A stretch of DNA of 64,000 nt. Origin: Sciurus carolinensis (lineage: Eukaryota; Chordata; Mammalia; Rodentia; Sciuridae). This document shows, piece by piece, positions 41,421-51,300 of the stretch. The translations under genes and the position numbers were made by a program. The DNA is taken from assembly GCF_902686445.1 (NCBI RefSeq), contig NC_062229.1, forward strand, positions 3,063,003 to 3,127,002, given 5' to 3'. Position 1 is the stretch's first letter. Each line of letters starts with the position of its first letter. The notes below the pieces were generated by a model that was not told where the DNA came from, ran no database searches, and saw nothing but the letters and a program-made list of their open reading frames with translations.

Positions 41421-41559
41421 GTTAGATGGTGAGTCCCGAGGGGGTGGGGGCGAGTCCTGTGTCCACACCCACCCGGCGGGTGCACCGGGGCGGCAGTAAG
41501 AAGGCAGCACTGGCCCTGGAGCCCCGGCCTCCGCCCGCGCCCCCCGCGGGATTGACTTT

Positions 41560-41690
41560 TCTAGAATGCCGCCCCTCCTCCCAGTGTCCGCCGGGAGCCG
41601 CATAAATCCCGCGTCCGGCTGCTGGCGAGCGGGAGGCCGCCCCAGAAGCCCAATTAATTTCCCTGTCTGGATCTGTGCGCCGGCGAACTT
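41560..41690. other. AT-rich island in CpG-rich flanks, possible conserved element
   Basis: TTCTAGAATG near 41559, CATAAATCCCGCG near 41600 and CCCAATTAATTTCCCTGTCTGG near 41648, with CpG-rich sequence between. No repeat family recognised. Confidence 0.4.
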
Positions 41691-41919
41691 CTGAGCTCCC
41701 GGAGGGAGGGAGGGCGGGCAGTGAGCTGGGGACAGGCCAGGCTGAGGGCAAGCACAGGGCAGGCCAGGGCCTCCTGACGCCTGCCCAAGGAGCGCTGCCC
41801 GAGGAGCCCCAGAGCCCAGCCCCGGGCCGTCTGGAGGGTGGAATGGAGGTGACCAAGGACTCTGGGGGGCCTTCCAGCTGCAAATTAGGAGGAAGATGAA
41901 GAGTCCTGGAGGAGGCAGC

Positions 41920-42140
41920 CCAGAAGGCCTCAGGGGGTGTGGCTTTGGGGCAGAGGGCGCAGCAGCTGCGGAGCCTGTGCAAAGGCCCTGGGGCAGCCCC
42001 AGATCTGCCGGGTTAGGGGCAGAAGGAGGAGCAGAGAGGGGGCAGGTGGTGCAGGACGGGTGGGTGAGGGGCCGGCAGGTGGCACTCCCAGGCGCCCTCT
42101 GGAGGCCTGGGGAACAGCGGGGATCCCTGGGGAAGGCGGT
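41920..42140 (-). mobile_element. L2 LINE fragment
   Basis: CTGTGCAAAGGCCCTGGGGCAGCCCCAG near 41974 then GAGGAGCAGAGAGGGGGC is the inverted L2 order. Carries a CTCF-like motif on the minus strand at 42091-42102. Confidence 0.8.
42091..42102 (-). promoter_or_regulatory. CTCF-like motif
   Basis: GGCGCCCTCTGG on the plus strand reads CCAGAGGGCGCC on the minus strand. Third L2 copy with this word; opposite orientation to the other CTCF-like sites. Confidence 0.4.
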
Positions 42141-42415
42141 CAGCTGTTAGAGGCTCTGGCTCCCCACGGAAGCCGTGGAGCCAAGGCCTCGCTCTGTAGA
42201 GGGAGAGTCGACCGTGAGGACAGGCGGCCCCTCTTGCTCCTTGCAATCTCCAGGTGAGCTCACTGGGGGACACCAAGCCTCCGTCCCCAGAGCCCCAGCG
42301 GCCTGTGGCCTCCAGCCCGTGAACGTGTGGAGCGCCACCACACCGGCCGCGTGTTATTAAACTTTCGATCTGCTTGTCAAATCGTGTTGAAGTGCACACA
42401 GCGTAGGCTTCGCCA
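42141..42415. other. Intergenic, no gene recognised
   Basis: Mixed composition; TTATTAAACTTTCGATCTGCTTGTC near 42354 is a short AT-rich part. Unassigned. Confidence 0.4.
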
Positions 42416-42419
42416 TCTC

Positions 42420-42540
42420 AGCCCCCTGTGGGGACACACCCATCATCCCAGCCTCTGGGGAGGCTGAGGCAGGAGGACCACTGGAGCCCGGGGCTTGGAG
42501 GCCCGCCTGGCAGGAGCGAGGCCCCGTCTGCGGCACCTGA
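42420..42540 (+). mobile_element. B1 SINE left-half fragment
   Basis: CACACCCATCATCCCAGCCTCTGGGGAGGCTGAGGCAGGAGGACCACTGGAGCCCGGGGC then CGAGGCCCCGTCTG is a diverged B1 half. Confidence 0.75.
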
Positions 42541-43560
42541 CCGTCTTTTGTTTCCCAGGGTCGGTGGCCACAGGCTCGCCCAGGCCAGGCGAGGGCTCCG
42601 CACCCAGCGCACCGCCGGCCCAACCAGCCGCGCACGGCCCAGGGCGTGGAGGCACCGGGGCTGCAGCCTCCACCACCCCAGCTCCGGGCGCCCAGCTGGA
42701 GCTCTGCCCTCGGAGCCAGCGCCCCGAAGCGGCCGCCTGCCTCTGAGGCCCCGTGGTGTCCTGCGTCTGCGCGGGTCCGCCAGCGGTGTCCTCGGGCCCG
42801 TCCTCCTGTGTGGGGCGTCCTCCTCCCTCAGGCTGCGCGGCTTGGACAGGCGGCGTCTGCGTCCACTCCTCAGTCAGGGTGGCCAGGCGGGCCTCCGCCT
42901 CCAGGCTGGGAAGGAGACTGTCACGATTGGGGGCCACTCACCCGCCCGAGTCCCTCAGAGCAGACGGTCCAGCCAGGCCGGGTGGGACGGCCAGGGCTGA
43001 GCGCCCGGCCCTCAGTCGCCCACGCGCTGGCCGACACGCGGCACCTTCTCAGCCACCCGCACCAGGACAGGAGGCCCGGAGCGGACGCCATGCCCGGCCG
43101 GGGTCGGCAAGAACCCTGCCCAGGAGGGGACCTCCCAGTTCCTGGGCTGCCTCTGCCCCGGCAGCTGGCCGGGACCCCGGAGCCTGTGGACGAGAGCCAC
43201 CACACCTCTGGCCATCCGCTGGCTGGCGCTGTCCTGCCCTGTCGGTCCTGCCCCGTGGCCCTGGGCCTCAGGAGGACGGGGCCCGGGAGGCTGGGAGGAT
43301 CTGCAGCCCCGTGTCGGAGCAGCTTCCTTGTCCCGCAGACCCCGTGGGCGGGAAGCTGGCGTTAGCCGCATCCTCTGGCCTGAGACTCCCCACAAGTCCG
43401 CAGTCCCTGTCAGCTGGGGCCCTGGACTGGTCAGGCTCAGCGGGGGACGGGGCCCCAGCTCAGCGCCCTCGGGGGCTGCAGGACTGAGGTCCCTGGCTTC
43501 CTGCTGTCAGCTGAGTGCTGCTCACAGGTCTCGCCCGTGGTCAGTGAGGGAGGAAAGGGC
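42541..43560. other. CpG-rich intergenic block, no gene recognised
   Basis: GC-rich with frequent CpG, so open frames run on both strands (for example 42646-43365 plus, 42443-42937 minus). None shows a known domain. Confidence 0.5.
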
Positions 43561-43561
43561 C

Positions 43562-43655
43562 AGGTGCAAACCAGCCGCTCAGGGGGCTGAGGCAGGAGGG
43601 GGCAAGATCCAGACCAGGGCAACAGTGAGACCCTGTCTCAAAAATAAAACCTGGG
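43562..43655 (+). mobile_element. B1 SINE left-half fragment
   Basis: CCAGCCGCTCAGGGGGCTGAGGCAGGAGGGGGCAAGATCC then CAACAGTGAGACCCTGTCTCAAAAATAAAACC. Confidence 0.85.
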
Positions 43656-43714
43656 GGGTTTCCCTACTCCCAGGATGGAGCCATGCCGAGCAACGGGGTG
43701 GCAGAAGGGACTTC

Positions 43715-43905
43715 CCAGCCTTCTACTCATCCTGTTGGCCAGAAGGGTGTGGCTTGGGGGTGGAATGTTTTGCTGGCCAAGGGCAGAACCTGTGCAAAGG
43801 CCCTGGGGCAGGACCAACCCTGCGTGTTGGGGGCGGAAGCAGCCATGTGGCTGGAGCAGAGGGAGGAGGGGGAGAAGGAGGCGGGAGGCGGGGAGGGGAC
43901 TGAAG
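43715..43905 (-). mobile_element. L2 LINE fragment
   Basis: GAACCTGTGCAAAGGCCCTGGGGCAGGACCAACCCTGCGTGTTGG near 43787 then CATGTGGCTGGAGCAGAGGGAGGAGG near 43844 is the inverted L2 order. Confidence 0.85.
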
Positions 43906-45160
43906 GCCAGGCCATTACGCCTGCAGGGGAACACTGGGGAACGGGAGCGGGCACCCTCGGGGGCTGCTCACTACTGGACGCTTGGGGAGGCGGAGCGTGC
44001 AATGGCTCCAGGCCCTGTGGGGCGTCTGGGAGGGACCAAGGAAGGGGAGGGGGCGGCAGGAGCCCAGGAGGCAGAGGCCCAGGCAGCACAGCAGCCGGGA
44101 CCCAGGGCGACCGCAAGGCCACGCTCCGCCTCTGGGGGGTGACGCCGGGCCCTGGTCCAGACGGGAGACCGAGGCCGGGACAGGAGCCGCCTGGTGGCAG
44201 AGTGGACACGGTCCCATGGAGCCCCCCGGCCAGCACCCCAGCGTGGCCCATGCCGCACCTCGGCCTCTTATGTCCCTCTGGGACCGGGCCTCGCCCTTGG
44301 CCGGCTGCCGAGCGTCACCATGCTCAGTGTCCCTTAGCTGCAGTCGGGGCCAGTGGGCGCCTGCTGTATACAGTCTCTGCCAACACCGAGGACCTCGCCT
44401 GGGAGAGGCGGACCCCGCGCCTGGAGTTTTACGGCGCCACCAGTCCGGCGGCCGCCCTTCCACAATGGTGGCGGTGCTGACCTGGAGGACCACCCAGCGC
44501 GGGGTGGATGCTCAGGCCTTGCTCGGGCGCCGCCCACCTGTGCTGGGGCTCCGGGGGTGAGCACCACCATCTCGCCTGGTTTCTGTCCCCAGGGAAACTG
44601 AGTCGCACGCGGGTGAGGAGGCCCGGCCGCGGCCACAGTGGCTCGGTGGTCACAGCCACCTGGAGCTGGCTGCTCTGACCTCTGCAGCGAACCTGGCCGG
44701 GCTTTCTGGTGAAGGAGGCGCTGGGACGCGCTCCCGTGGGGCCCCGGCCCCTGGCCCCTGGCTCTTGCTCCCGGGCTGCGGCCTCCAGGAGGCCAGGCTT
44801 TGCATGGAGCCTCAGTGAGGCCCCGGCGTCATGGCGCGCGGGCAGCAAGGGCCCAGCGGCTCCAGACCTGCTCTGGCCGGGGCCGGGGCCGTCCGGGAAA
44901 GTGGTCGATGAAGAGCAAATCATCACACCGACGGGCGCGCTGCCTGTCCTCCGCGCTGCTCACGTCCCAGCCCGCGATGCGGGTTCAAGCGATGCGCTGT
45001 GGGCGGATCTGCGAAGGGCCACGGGCCCCAACCCGGCCCCGGGAGCCGGTGACACAGGGATGCGCCCTGATCCCCGGGGGAGGAGGGTGGGGAGCCCGGG
45101 AGCACAGCCCAGGGCAGGCCTGGGGGAAAGAGCCCGTTCTGCCAGGACAAGCGAGCGCGA
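43906..45160. other. Intergenic GC-rich block, no gene recognised
   Basis: CpG-containing, GC-rich, with open frames on both strands and no recognisable protein feature. Confidence 0.5.
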
Positions 45161-45164
45161 GGAG

Positions 45165-45440
45165 CCAGGAAAACAAGGCTGTAACCTGCTCATCTCATCT
45201 GTCAATCAAGCGGGAAGCTGCTGCTTCTTTGCCGCATGTCATCTGAGCAATTTGATACCTGAAAAGGAAGGATGGAAATTCAGGCTTTCCCTGCAGGATC
45301 AAAACCTGAGCGTCTCTCCCATTAGGGCCTCCGCATGGAGCCTGCAGGCAGAACACAGAGAGGAGCTCCTGGATCCAGCCGTTCCTGCAGTTCACACGCC
45401 CTGGACGTTCAGTTAGGATCTGGGTGTTTATGTATAGGGC
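45165..45440. other. AT-rich island, possible conserved non-coding element
   Basis: CATCTCATCTGTCAATCAAGCGGG near 45191 carries a PBX/HOX-like TCAATCA. CATCTGAGCAATTTGATACCTG near 45239, GGATGGAAATTCAGGC and CCATTAGGGC follow. Several hundred bases of balanced composition without repeat hallmarks. Confidence 0.45.
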
Positions 45441-45855
45441 TCTTGCAGGGTAGCTAATGAGGCTCTTGGCAAACTCCTCCCGACTTGTCTTCTGAGGTAC
45501 GGGGGTGGGATTCCTAGCCAGCCCCTCTCAGCTCCTCTCAGACGTTGTGGGAGGGAGAGGTTCACACTGCAGGGACGTCAGCCCGGCAAGGTGACTGGCT
45601 TGGACAAGGCGCCACAAGCGGAAGGGACAGCGTGCCCTCACAGGAGTCAGGGTGTGTCCTGGATGCCTTGCGTCCCTGCCTTTAGGGACAAAAATCCACT
45701 GAGTCACAGCTGATCCACACCCACATCGGCACACGCGCACCAGGTCTGGACGCTCCCCGGGCTGGACCTGAGCCGGCTGACCGCAGTGTGCGGGTGACGA
45801 GCACTGGCTCTGGGTGCTCGTCCTGGGCCGTGGCCACCGCTACGCAGCACGTTGG
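45441..45855. other. Intergenic, no gene recognised
   Basis: Moderate GC, no gene or clear repeat recognised. Confidence 0.4.
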
Positions 45856-46200
45856 CGACGGCCGTTCTGGACTCTGCGATTGGTCAGGGCGGGCAGGGCC
45901 AATGGGAACTGACCGGGCCACCTGCAGACCAGAGCGCCCGCGGCTCGTGAGCGCCCTGGGGACTTCTCTTGCGATACTCCAGACTGACGGTGCCCACGGG
46001 TCCCGGAGAAGGCGAGGGCAGGTCCCCAGCCCAAAGCGTCCCCACGATCGTGCGGGGCGAGCGGGAAATAAGCGTCGGCGGTGGAAGCGTCTGAGACGGG
46101 CTGCTCGTCCCTGCGGCGAAGCCAAGCTGGCCTTAACCGATTCCGCGGGGTGGGCTTTGGACAGGACGGAGGGACGAGGCGCAGATCGCGGGAGGAACCT
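45856..46200. promoter_or_regulatory. CpG-rich promoter-like block with paired CCAAT boxes
   Basis: ATTGG (45879-45883) and CCAAT (45899-45903) flank a GC-box-like GGGCGGGC, followed by about 250 bases of CpG-rich sequence containing ACGATCGTGCGGGGCGAGCGG near 46044. Promoter-like, but no exon recognised. Confidence 0.4.
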
Positions 46201-46309
46201 GGCCCTGACCCGTGAGCTTACGTCGCTCTGCCGACCGGCTTGGAGTGATGGGGTGGGTGTGGGATTGAGTCCGGGGCTGCCCTGCCCTGGACGGCACCCT
46301 GGACCTTCC

Positions 46310-46405
46310 CGGGCATTTTGGGACAGCAACTTCAAGACAAGTGGCCGAGGCTGCCTTGGGCTTGCGACCCTCCTGCCTCAGCCCCGGGGACGCTGGGCGG
46401 CTCGC
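46310..46405 (-). mobile_element. B1 SINE fragment
   Basis: CATTTTGGGACAGCAAC then CCGAGGCTGCCTTGGGCTTGCGACCCTCCTGCCTCAGCCC is the complement of a diverged B1 half. Confidence 0.65.
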
Positions 46406-46880
46406 AGAGCTTCCGCTTGGCCTGCACGCCCAGCGGTGCGGCGCCCCGGGCGGGAGGCCCACCCGCCTGCTCCCGGTCGCCTGCAGAGGAGGCGCGGGCA
46501 GCCCGACTCCAGGGCCTCCCCCCGCTGCCTGGCCTCCTGCCTCCTGAGAGGCTGCCGGCCTGGGCCTCCTGGGCAGCTGCACAGGCCAGGCTCCCCTCGC
46601 TGGGGCCGGAAGACGGGCTGCTTCCTCCTGCGCCTCTGCGGCCACAAGCCGGGCGATGGCCAGCTAGAGACCGGACGTGGCCCTGCCTTGGCCGCTGCCC
46701 GCGCCCGCGCTGGAGGGTTGAGTGCCACCTGTCCTTCCCCCCGCGGCCCCCAGGACCTCCTCCTGCCCCAGAGGCCTTGACGCCCCAGACCTGAGCTGCA
46801 GCTCTGCCCCCTCCCCGGGGCAGACGCGTCCCTGTGCTCGTGTCCAGGTCCCGAGCACGGGCACTTCACCAGGAGAAGAG
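46406..46880. other. Intergenic GC-rich block, no gene recognised
   Basis: GC-rich with CpG; open frames on both strands without recognisable features. Confidence 0.45.
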
Positions 46881-46884
46881 GTTC

Positions 46885-46995
46885 AGCCAGGTGCTGCCCA
46901 GCACGCCCGTCACCCAGCCACTCGGGAGGCTGAGGCAGGAGGATGGCACCTTTGAGGCCAGCCCAGGTGACCTAGCCGGAGGGCTGGGCTGTGAG
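46885..46995 (+). mobile_element. B1 SINE left-half fragment
   Basis: CAGCACGCCCGTCACCCAGCCACTCGGGAGGCTGAGGCAGGAGGATGGCACCTTTGAGGCCAGCCCAGG. Confidence 0.85.
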
Positions 46996-47370
46996 GAGCG
47001 TGACCAGGCGCTGGGCTCCGTCCCCACCAGGGAACCAGGACGAGAGAGAAGAGGCCTGTCCAGCTGGGGTCCTGGAGGCAGCGCCGGCTCGGCTCGCGGG
47101 AGGGACAGGGCCCACCGGGGAGGCCCACCTGCTTGACAGGGGCCAGGACCCCCTCCAGGCCCCACTCTGAGGTCCCCGCCGCTCACTGGCCACACTGGGG
47201 ACAAAGCCACGTCCCCGCAGCGGTACCAGTCACCCCTCAGGACACCCGAGGGGGACACGGGCAGGCGTGGGTGCCAACCAGGAAGGGACGGCTGGGTGCT
47301 GGTGCTTCGCCAGGCCTCCCGCTGCCCCAGGGGGGGACGCTTGTCCTGCTGTGACCATGCTCCTGGTCCA
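46996..47370. other. Intergenic, no gene recognised
   Basis: GC-rich, no gene or repeat recognised. Confidence 0.4.
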
Positions 47371-47371
47371 G

Positions 47372-47545
47372 CAGGGCTCGGCATGCAGCAGGCGCTCACT
47401 AAGTGCTGGCTGGGTGGAGGGACCTCCCGCCCTCCTGTGCGGCCTGCACTTAGGGGCTCTGCAGGGCCGGCTCCGGAGAGCCCGCCACCCTACCCGCCGT
47501 CACTGTCCCTTACGGAAGGGGACACTGAGGCTGGGGGCAGAGGCT
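47372..47545. mobile_element. L2 tail (plus) and MIR piece (minus)
   Basis: GGCTCGGCATGCAGCAGGCGCTCACTAAGTGCTGGCTGGG near 47374 is an L2/MIR-type 3' tail. TTACGGAAGGGGACACTGAGGCTGGGGG near 47509 is an inverted MIR core. Confidence 0.55.
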
Positions 47546-47589
47546 CCCTCGGCCCCCGCCCTGCGGCCGGGCCCCGGAGCGCGTCTGGC

Positions 47590-47775
47590 GAGACCCTCGT
47601 CACACCGCGCCCCGCGTCAAAACCTCGGCAGCCGTGGACTCAGGCAATTAGGAGCGCGGGGACGTCTCCGCTTGATTAGGAGCAGAGCTTCCGTTCGGAA
47701 TGGAAATTCGGGAGGTAAATTGCTTTTGTTGCCACCAGGATGCTATTTTAAACCTCAGGCTCGCCAGCTAACAAC
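47590..47775. promoter_or_regulatory. Homeodomain-word cluster, possible enhancer
   Basis: GGCAATTAGG near 47643, CTTGATTAGG near 47670, GGTAAATTGC near 47714 and CTATTTTAAACC near 47741 lie within a GC-rich region. No repeat family recognised. Inference from motif content. Confidence 0.4.
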
Positions 47776-47780
47776 GCCCG

Positions 47781-47818
47781 TCACCGCTGTCACCGCTGTC
47801 ACCGCTGTCACCGCTGTC
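47781..47818. repeat. Short tandem repeat, 9-bp unit x4
   Basis: TCACCGCTG repeated perfectly from 47781, 47790, 47799 and 47808, ending in a partial fifth copy. Confidence 0.95.
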
Positions 47819-47819
47819 A

Positions 47820-49595
47820 GGGGCCAGGACACCCGGCCACCCCACCGCCGCCCCTCGCAGGGCCACCGGGGACCCTGCCCAGCGGCAGACCCAGTGCAGG
47901 GCCACCAACCTCAGCCTTGCCCACCCCACTCCCAACTAGGGTCACCAGGTGTCCCCACCCAGCCCTGAGCTCAGACGTCAACCTGCTGCCCGTCCCCGGG
48001 GGTCCCGCTGCCCCTCCTGGCTGGGTCCCAGCCCTTCCTCCTCCCTGGCCTCCGCTGGGCTCCCAGCCTCCTCTACACCCACTGGCCTCCTTATGCTGCC
48101 GGCCTCCTCTTAGAGGTGACCGGCAGGACTCGGCTGGCCCAGCCGCCCTCTGGGGCCCCTCCGGCGCCGCGTGCCCTCTGTGGCTCTGAGCACCAGGCTG
48201 TAACTGCCTGGCCCGAGTCTGTCTCCCTCCTGGACCGGAAGCTGCAGGTGGACGGGCCGGGCACCCCGGTCACTCATGGCCTGGAGCCCAGCTCGGGTCA
48301 GGGCACTCGGGGGACACCGACCAGTGAAGGAAGGAATCTGCGGGAGGTGGGGCCCGGGCACCCCTGGCGGTCAGCCCGGTCCTGCACGAGGCCCTGCTCT
48401 GGGTCCAGCGGTCAGCGTGGGCAGGTCCCCTCAGAGCCTCAGGAGGAAGCAGAGGAAGGACCAGCCCTGCGTGACCAAAGCCTCCAGCGCCTCCCAACCC
48501 TCGAGGCAGGAAGGAGTTCCATGCGCCCCACGCGGTGGGGCACCCTATCTCCAGAGGCTGGTGGCTGAGGGGACAGACACAGGATTTGAACAGAGGTGGA
48601 AGAGGAAGGGCAGTCCCTGGGAAGTCCCTTCTGCAGTCTAACCACGAGCCGGGGCCCAGTCATGGGAGGGTCATGGTTAAAACCTGTGCTATTTCCATGG
48701 AGGTGTGCGTGGAGCACCAGAGGGCGGCTCGCACCTATCTGGCCGCAGGCGATGTACGCCCTGACCCCACAGAGCCCATTGCCCCTCGGGGTCGCTGGGT
48801 GATGACAGACGCCTGTCCTGGCCTGGGGAGGCTGGTGGCCACAACCTGTGGGCCCAGGACACCCCGCCTGGTGTGTGCAGCGCCCTGGGAGCCAAGGGGC
48901 GCTCCTTCCTACCAGGCTTTCTGGGGACGCCTCCACGTGACTCCCCGGAGGACCCTAGCGTCACCCACTGTCCAGTTGCGGAGCACCGAGGCTCACGCCA
49001 CAAAGCCAGTTCCCACGGAGGCAGGGCGGGCACAGAAGTTGACCTGGCACACAGTAGGAGCTCGGGCTGGGCTCTGCCTTGGCTCTGCCACGGAGACGGC
49101 CTCCCTGCGGGGAGCTGAGCCTCAGAGGCTGGGCCGGAAGGCCAGGCGGAGGGCCCTGTAGGGCAGCAGCTGCCCCTGAGCCCCGAGCTGGGGCGTCCGG
49201 AGCTGCGTTCGGGCGGCTCAGCTCCCGCTCCACCTTCCAGGCTGCCAACCCCGCTCGGCAGCGGCCTGGGAAGCGGGCCTTTGTTGGTGCTTTGTCCTCA
49301 GCCTTCACGGAGGCGCTGCCTCTCCGGGGTGGGCGGAGGGGGAGGGGAGGATAAACCAGAGGCGGAGGGAGGAGGCCCCGGGGGGCTCGGCTGCGGGGAT
49401 TTGCGCCTGCCACTTTGAGATAGGACAAAGGCGGACTCCGGGCGGGGCCGCGGGAGCCGGGACCAGGCAGCGCGGACTTGGCCCAGGCGGCTGCGTTGAG
49501 ATATTCAGAAAAACAGATCCATCGGGCCTGCCTGTGACGGACAGATGCTTGCTGACCCGAGCCAGGGACAGCTCCATCTGTACCCCCCACCAGGA
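47820..49595. other. Intergenic, no gene recognised
   Basis: GC-rich. Holds a CTCF-like motif (48713-48727), an L2/MIR-like tail near 49040 (CCTGGCACACAGTAGGAGCTC), and a CpG-rich part at 49185-49480 with GGATAAACC near 49349. No supported gene. Confidence 0.5.
48713..48727 (+). promoter_or_regulatory. CTCF-like motif
   Basis: GCACCAGAGGGCGGC agrees with the CTCF core. No transposon recognised around it. Confidence 0.4.
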
Positions 49596-49599
49596 GAGC

Positions 49600-49705
49600 T
49601 GGGAGCAGGCAGTGGAGACCACCTGGGACAGTCCGTGTCCGCCCTCACTTGCTGTGTGACCTTGAGGAAGTTGCCTGCTGTCTCTGTGCCTTGTGGCTAA
49701 TAAGC
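49600..49705 (+). mobile_element. MIR SINE fragment
   Basis: CACTTGCTGTGTGACCTTGAGGAAGTTGCCTGCTGTCTCTGTGCC is the MIR core. Confidence 0.85.
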
Positions 49706-50260
49706 AGTCCTGCAGGTATCCACACTGGAAGGGGGCAGGTTGCTGGGGTCCTGGAGGCCAGAAGGGTCGGCCGGGAGTGTGGGAGGCAACCCCCCGTCCA
49801 GGGCTCCTTACCAGGGCTGGGAGCGGGGCAGGGCAGGGGCTGCCGAGGGTGTCCCTCCGAAACCCCACTCCAGTGTGGCCAAGGCTGCTTGGGGCCTCGG
49901 GAGCTGCCCCACGTGGAGCCCAGGGACACAGCAGTGGGTCAGCTCATGACTCAAGGCCACATGGGTTTTCATGGGGACACCTCAGCTTGGCTGTGGGCCC
50001 CCAAAGTAACCTCAGCAGTTAGGATTTTTCAGAGGCGGGTCAAGTCTTTGGGGACCTGAGGCGTGAGCAGAAGCCCAGGAAGCGGCAGAAAGAGCCGGCA
50101 GAGGCGGCCTCAGGGCAGAGCAGAAGGGAGGCCGGGACAGCAGCCTTGGCCTCGGGCAGAGGGGAGGCCGACTGGCACAGGCCCTGGGGAAGTCTTGGCC
50201 TCCCCTCTACACCGCCTGCTGGGGTGGCCCTGGTCTGGTTTCTCAGAGAAGAATGGGGCA
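49706..50260. other. Intergenic, no gene recognised
   Basis: GC-rich, no gene or repeat recognised. Confidence 0.45.
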
Positions 50261-50264
50261 GGGA

Positions 50265-50400
50265 CAAGATTCAGGGTCTGGGCCTCAGTTTCCCCATCTG
50301 CAAAATGGGGGTAGGCCGTGGGCCTTGCCTCTCAGGGTCATTGAAACACTGCTTGGCCATCAAACACCTGATGCTCATCTGTGAGCTAGAGTAGCCAGCT
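50265..50400 (+). mobile_element. MIR SINE fragment
   Basis: GGGCCTCAGTTTCCCCATCTGCAAAATGGGGGTAGG then GGGTCATTGAAACAC and CACCTGATGCTCATC give the MIR core and 3' part. Confidence 0.85.
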
Positions 50401-50469
50401 GGCACCCTGTGGGCAGGGAGAGCAGAGAGGCTGCTGGACCTCTGGAGGAGGCACCCGGCCTTGGGGAGA

Positions 50470-50560
50470 AGCGAGGGAAGGGTGTTCTGGCAAGTGGGAA
50501 CAGCACGTGCAAAGGCCCTGGGGCAGGGCGGTGACTCGTGTTCTGGGGACTCCCTCACTA
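50470..50560 (-). mobile_element. L2 LINE fragment
   Basis: GGGTGTTCTGGCAAGTGGGAACAGCACGTGCAAAGGCCCTGGGGCAGGG is the inverted L2 landmark. Confidence 0.85.
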
Positions 50561-50904
50561 TTTCCACTATTCCAGCGTGTCTGGGACCCTCACCCCGGGT
50601 GCTGGTGCGTTTCCACTGGAGAACAGGCAGAGGCGGCCGCTGAAGAAAGGACGTCTCTTTTGCGCACGGTTCTGAAGGGCCAAGGGCCAGGGCCAGGGCC
50701 ATGTCTGGGGACATGCCGGAGCCCCCGAGGGAGTGCAGGAAACACACCGGAATGTGTGCGCGTGCACATGTGCCAACCTCTGCCCCCTCCTGGCCACCGA
50801 ACAGCAACACGTGGCCCCAGGGCCATGCTGCCTGCCCCACAGCACTGGCCTGCCAGCCAGGAGCGGTGAGCACGGGAGGAGGCACTCTGCCGTGGCTGGC
50901 ATTT
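50561..50904. other. Intergenic, no gene recognised
   Basis: Moderate GC, nothing assignable. Confidence 0.4.
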
Positions 50905-50995
50905 CTGCCTTTGTTGCGCACGTACTGAGTGCCTACTGTGTGCCTCAGCCTGAGCGGGATCCTGGGGACACAGACGTACAGAAGCCTTTGCCCTG
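50905..50995 (-). mobile_element. MIR/L2 tail fragment
   Basis: GCACGTACTGAGTGCCTACTGTGTGCCTCAGCCTGAGCGGGATCCTGGGGACACAG is an inverted MIR-type tail. Confidence 0.7.
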
Positions 50996-51174
50996 TTGGA
51001 GGAGGACCAGCGCCAGCAGGGCTAAGCCCAGGGCCGGTGTGTACCAGAAGGTTCTCTGGACGGGGTGGCTCTGAGCAGAGACCGAGACTGGGCAAGAGGA
51101 GGCCACGGAGGGGACAGTGAGGCGGCCTCAGCAGGAGCGGCCTCCAGAGGCTGGAGGTGAGGAGGCTCCTGAGG

Positions 51175-51300
51175 GTGCAGCAGGGGGCGGGGCGCGGGTG
51201 AGGGCGTGGTCGGGGAGGGCGTGGTCATGGGCGGGGCGGGGCGTGGTCGGGGAGGGCGTGGTCGTGGGCGGGGAGGGGAGGGGCGTGGGCCCAGAAGAAA
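51175..51300. repeat. GC-rich tandem duplication of 37 bp with G runs
   Basis: GCGTGGTCGGGGAGGGCGTG is repeated 37 bp apart (from 51204 and 51241), the identity extending to 23 bases. A CTCF-like word GTGCAGCAGGGGGCGG lies at the left edge (51175-51190). Confidence 0.8.
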
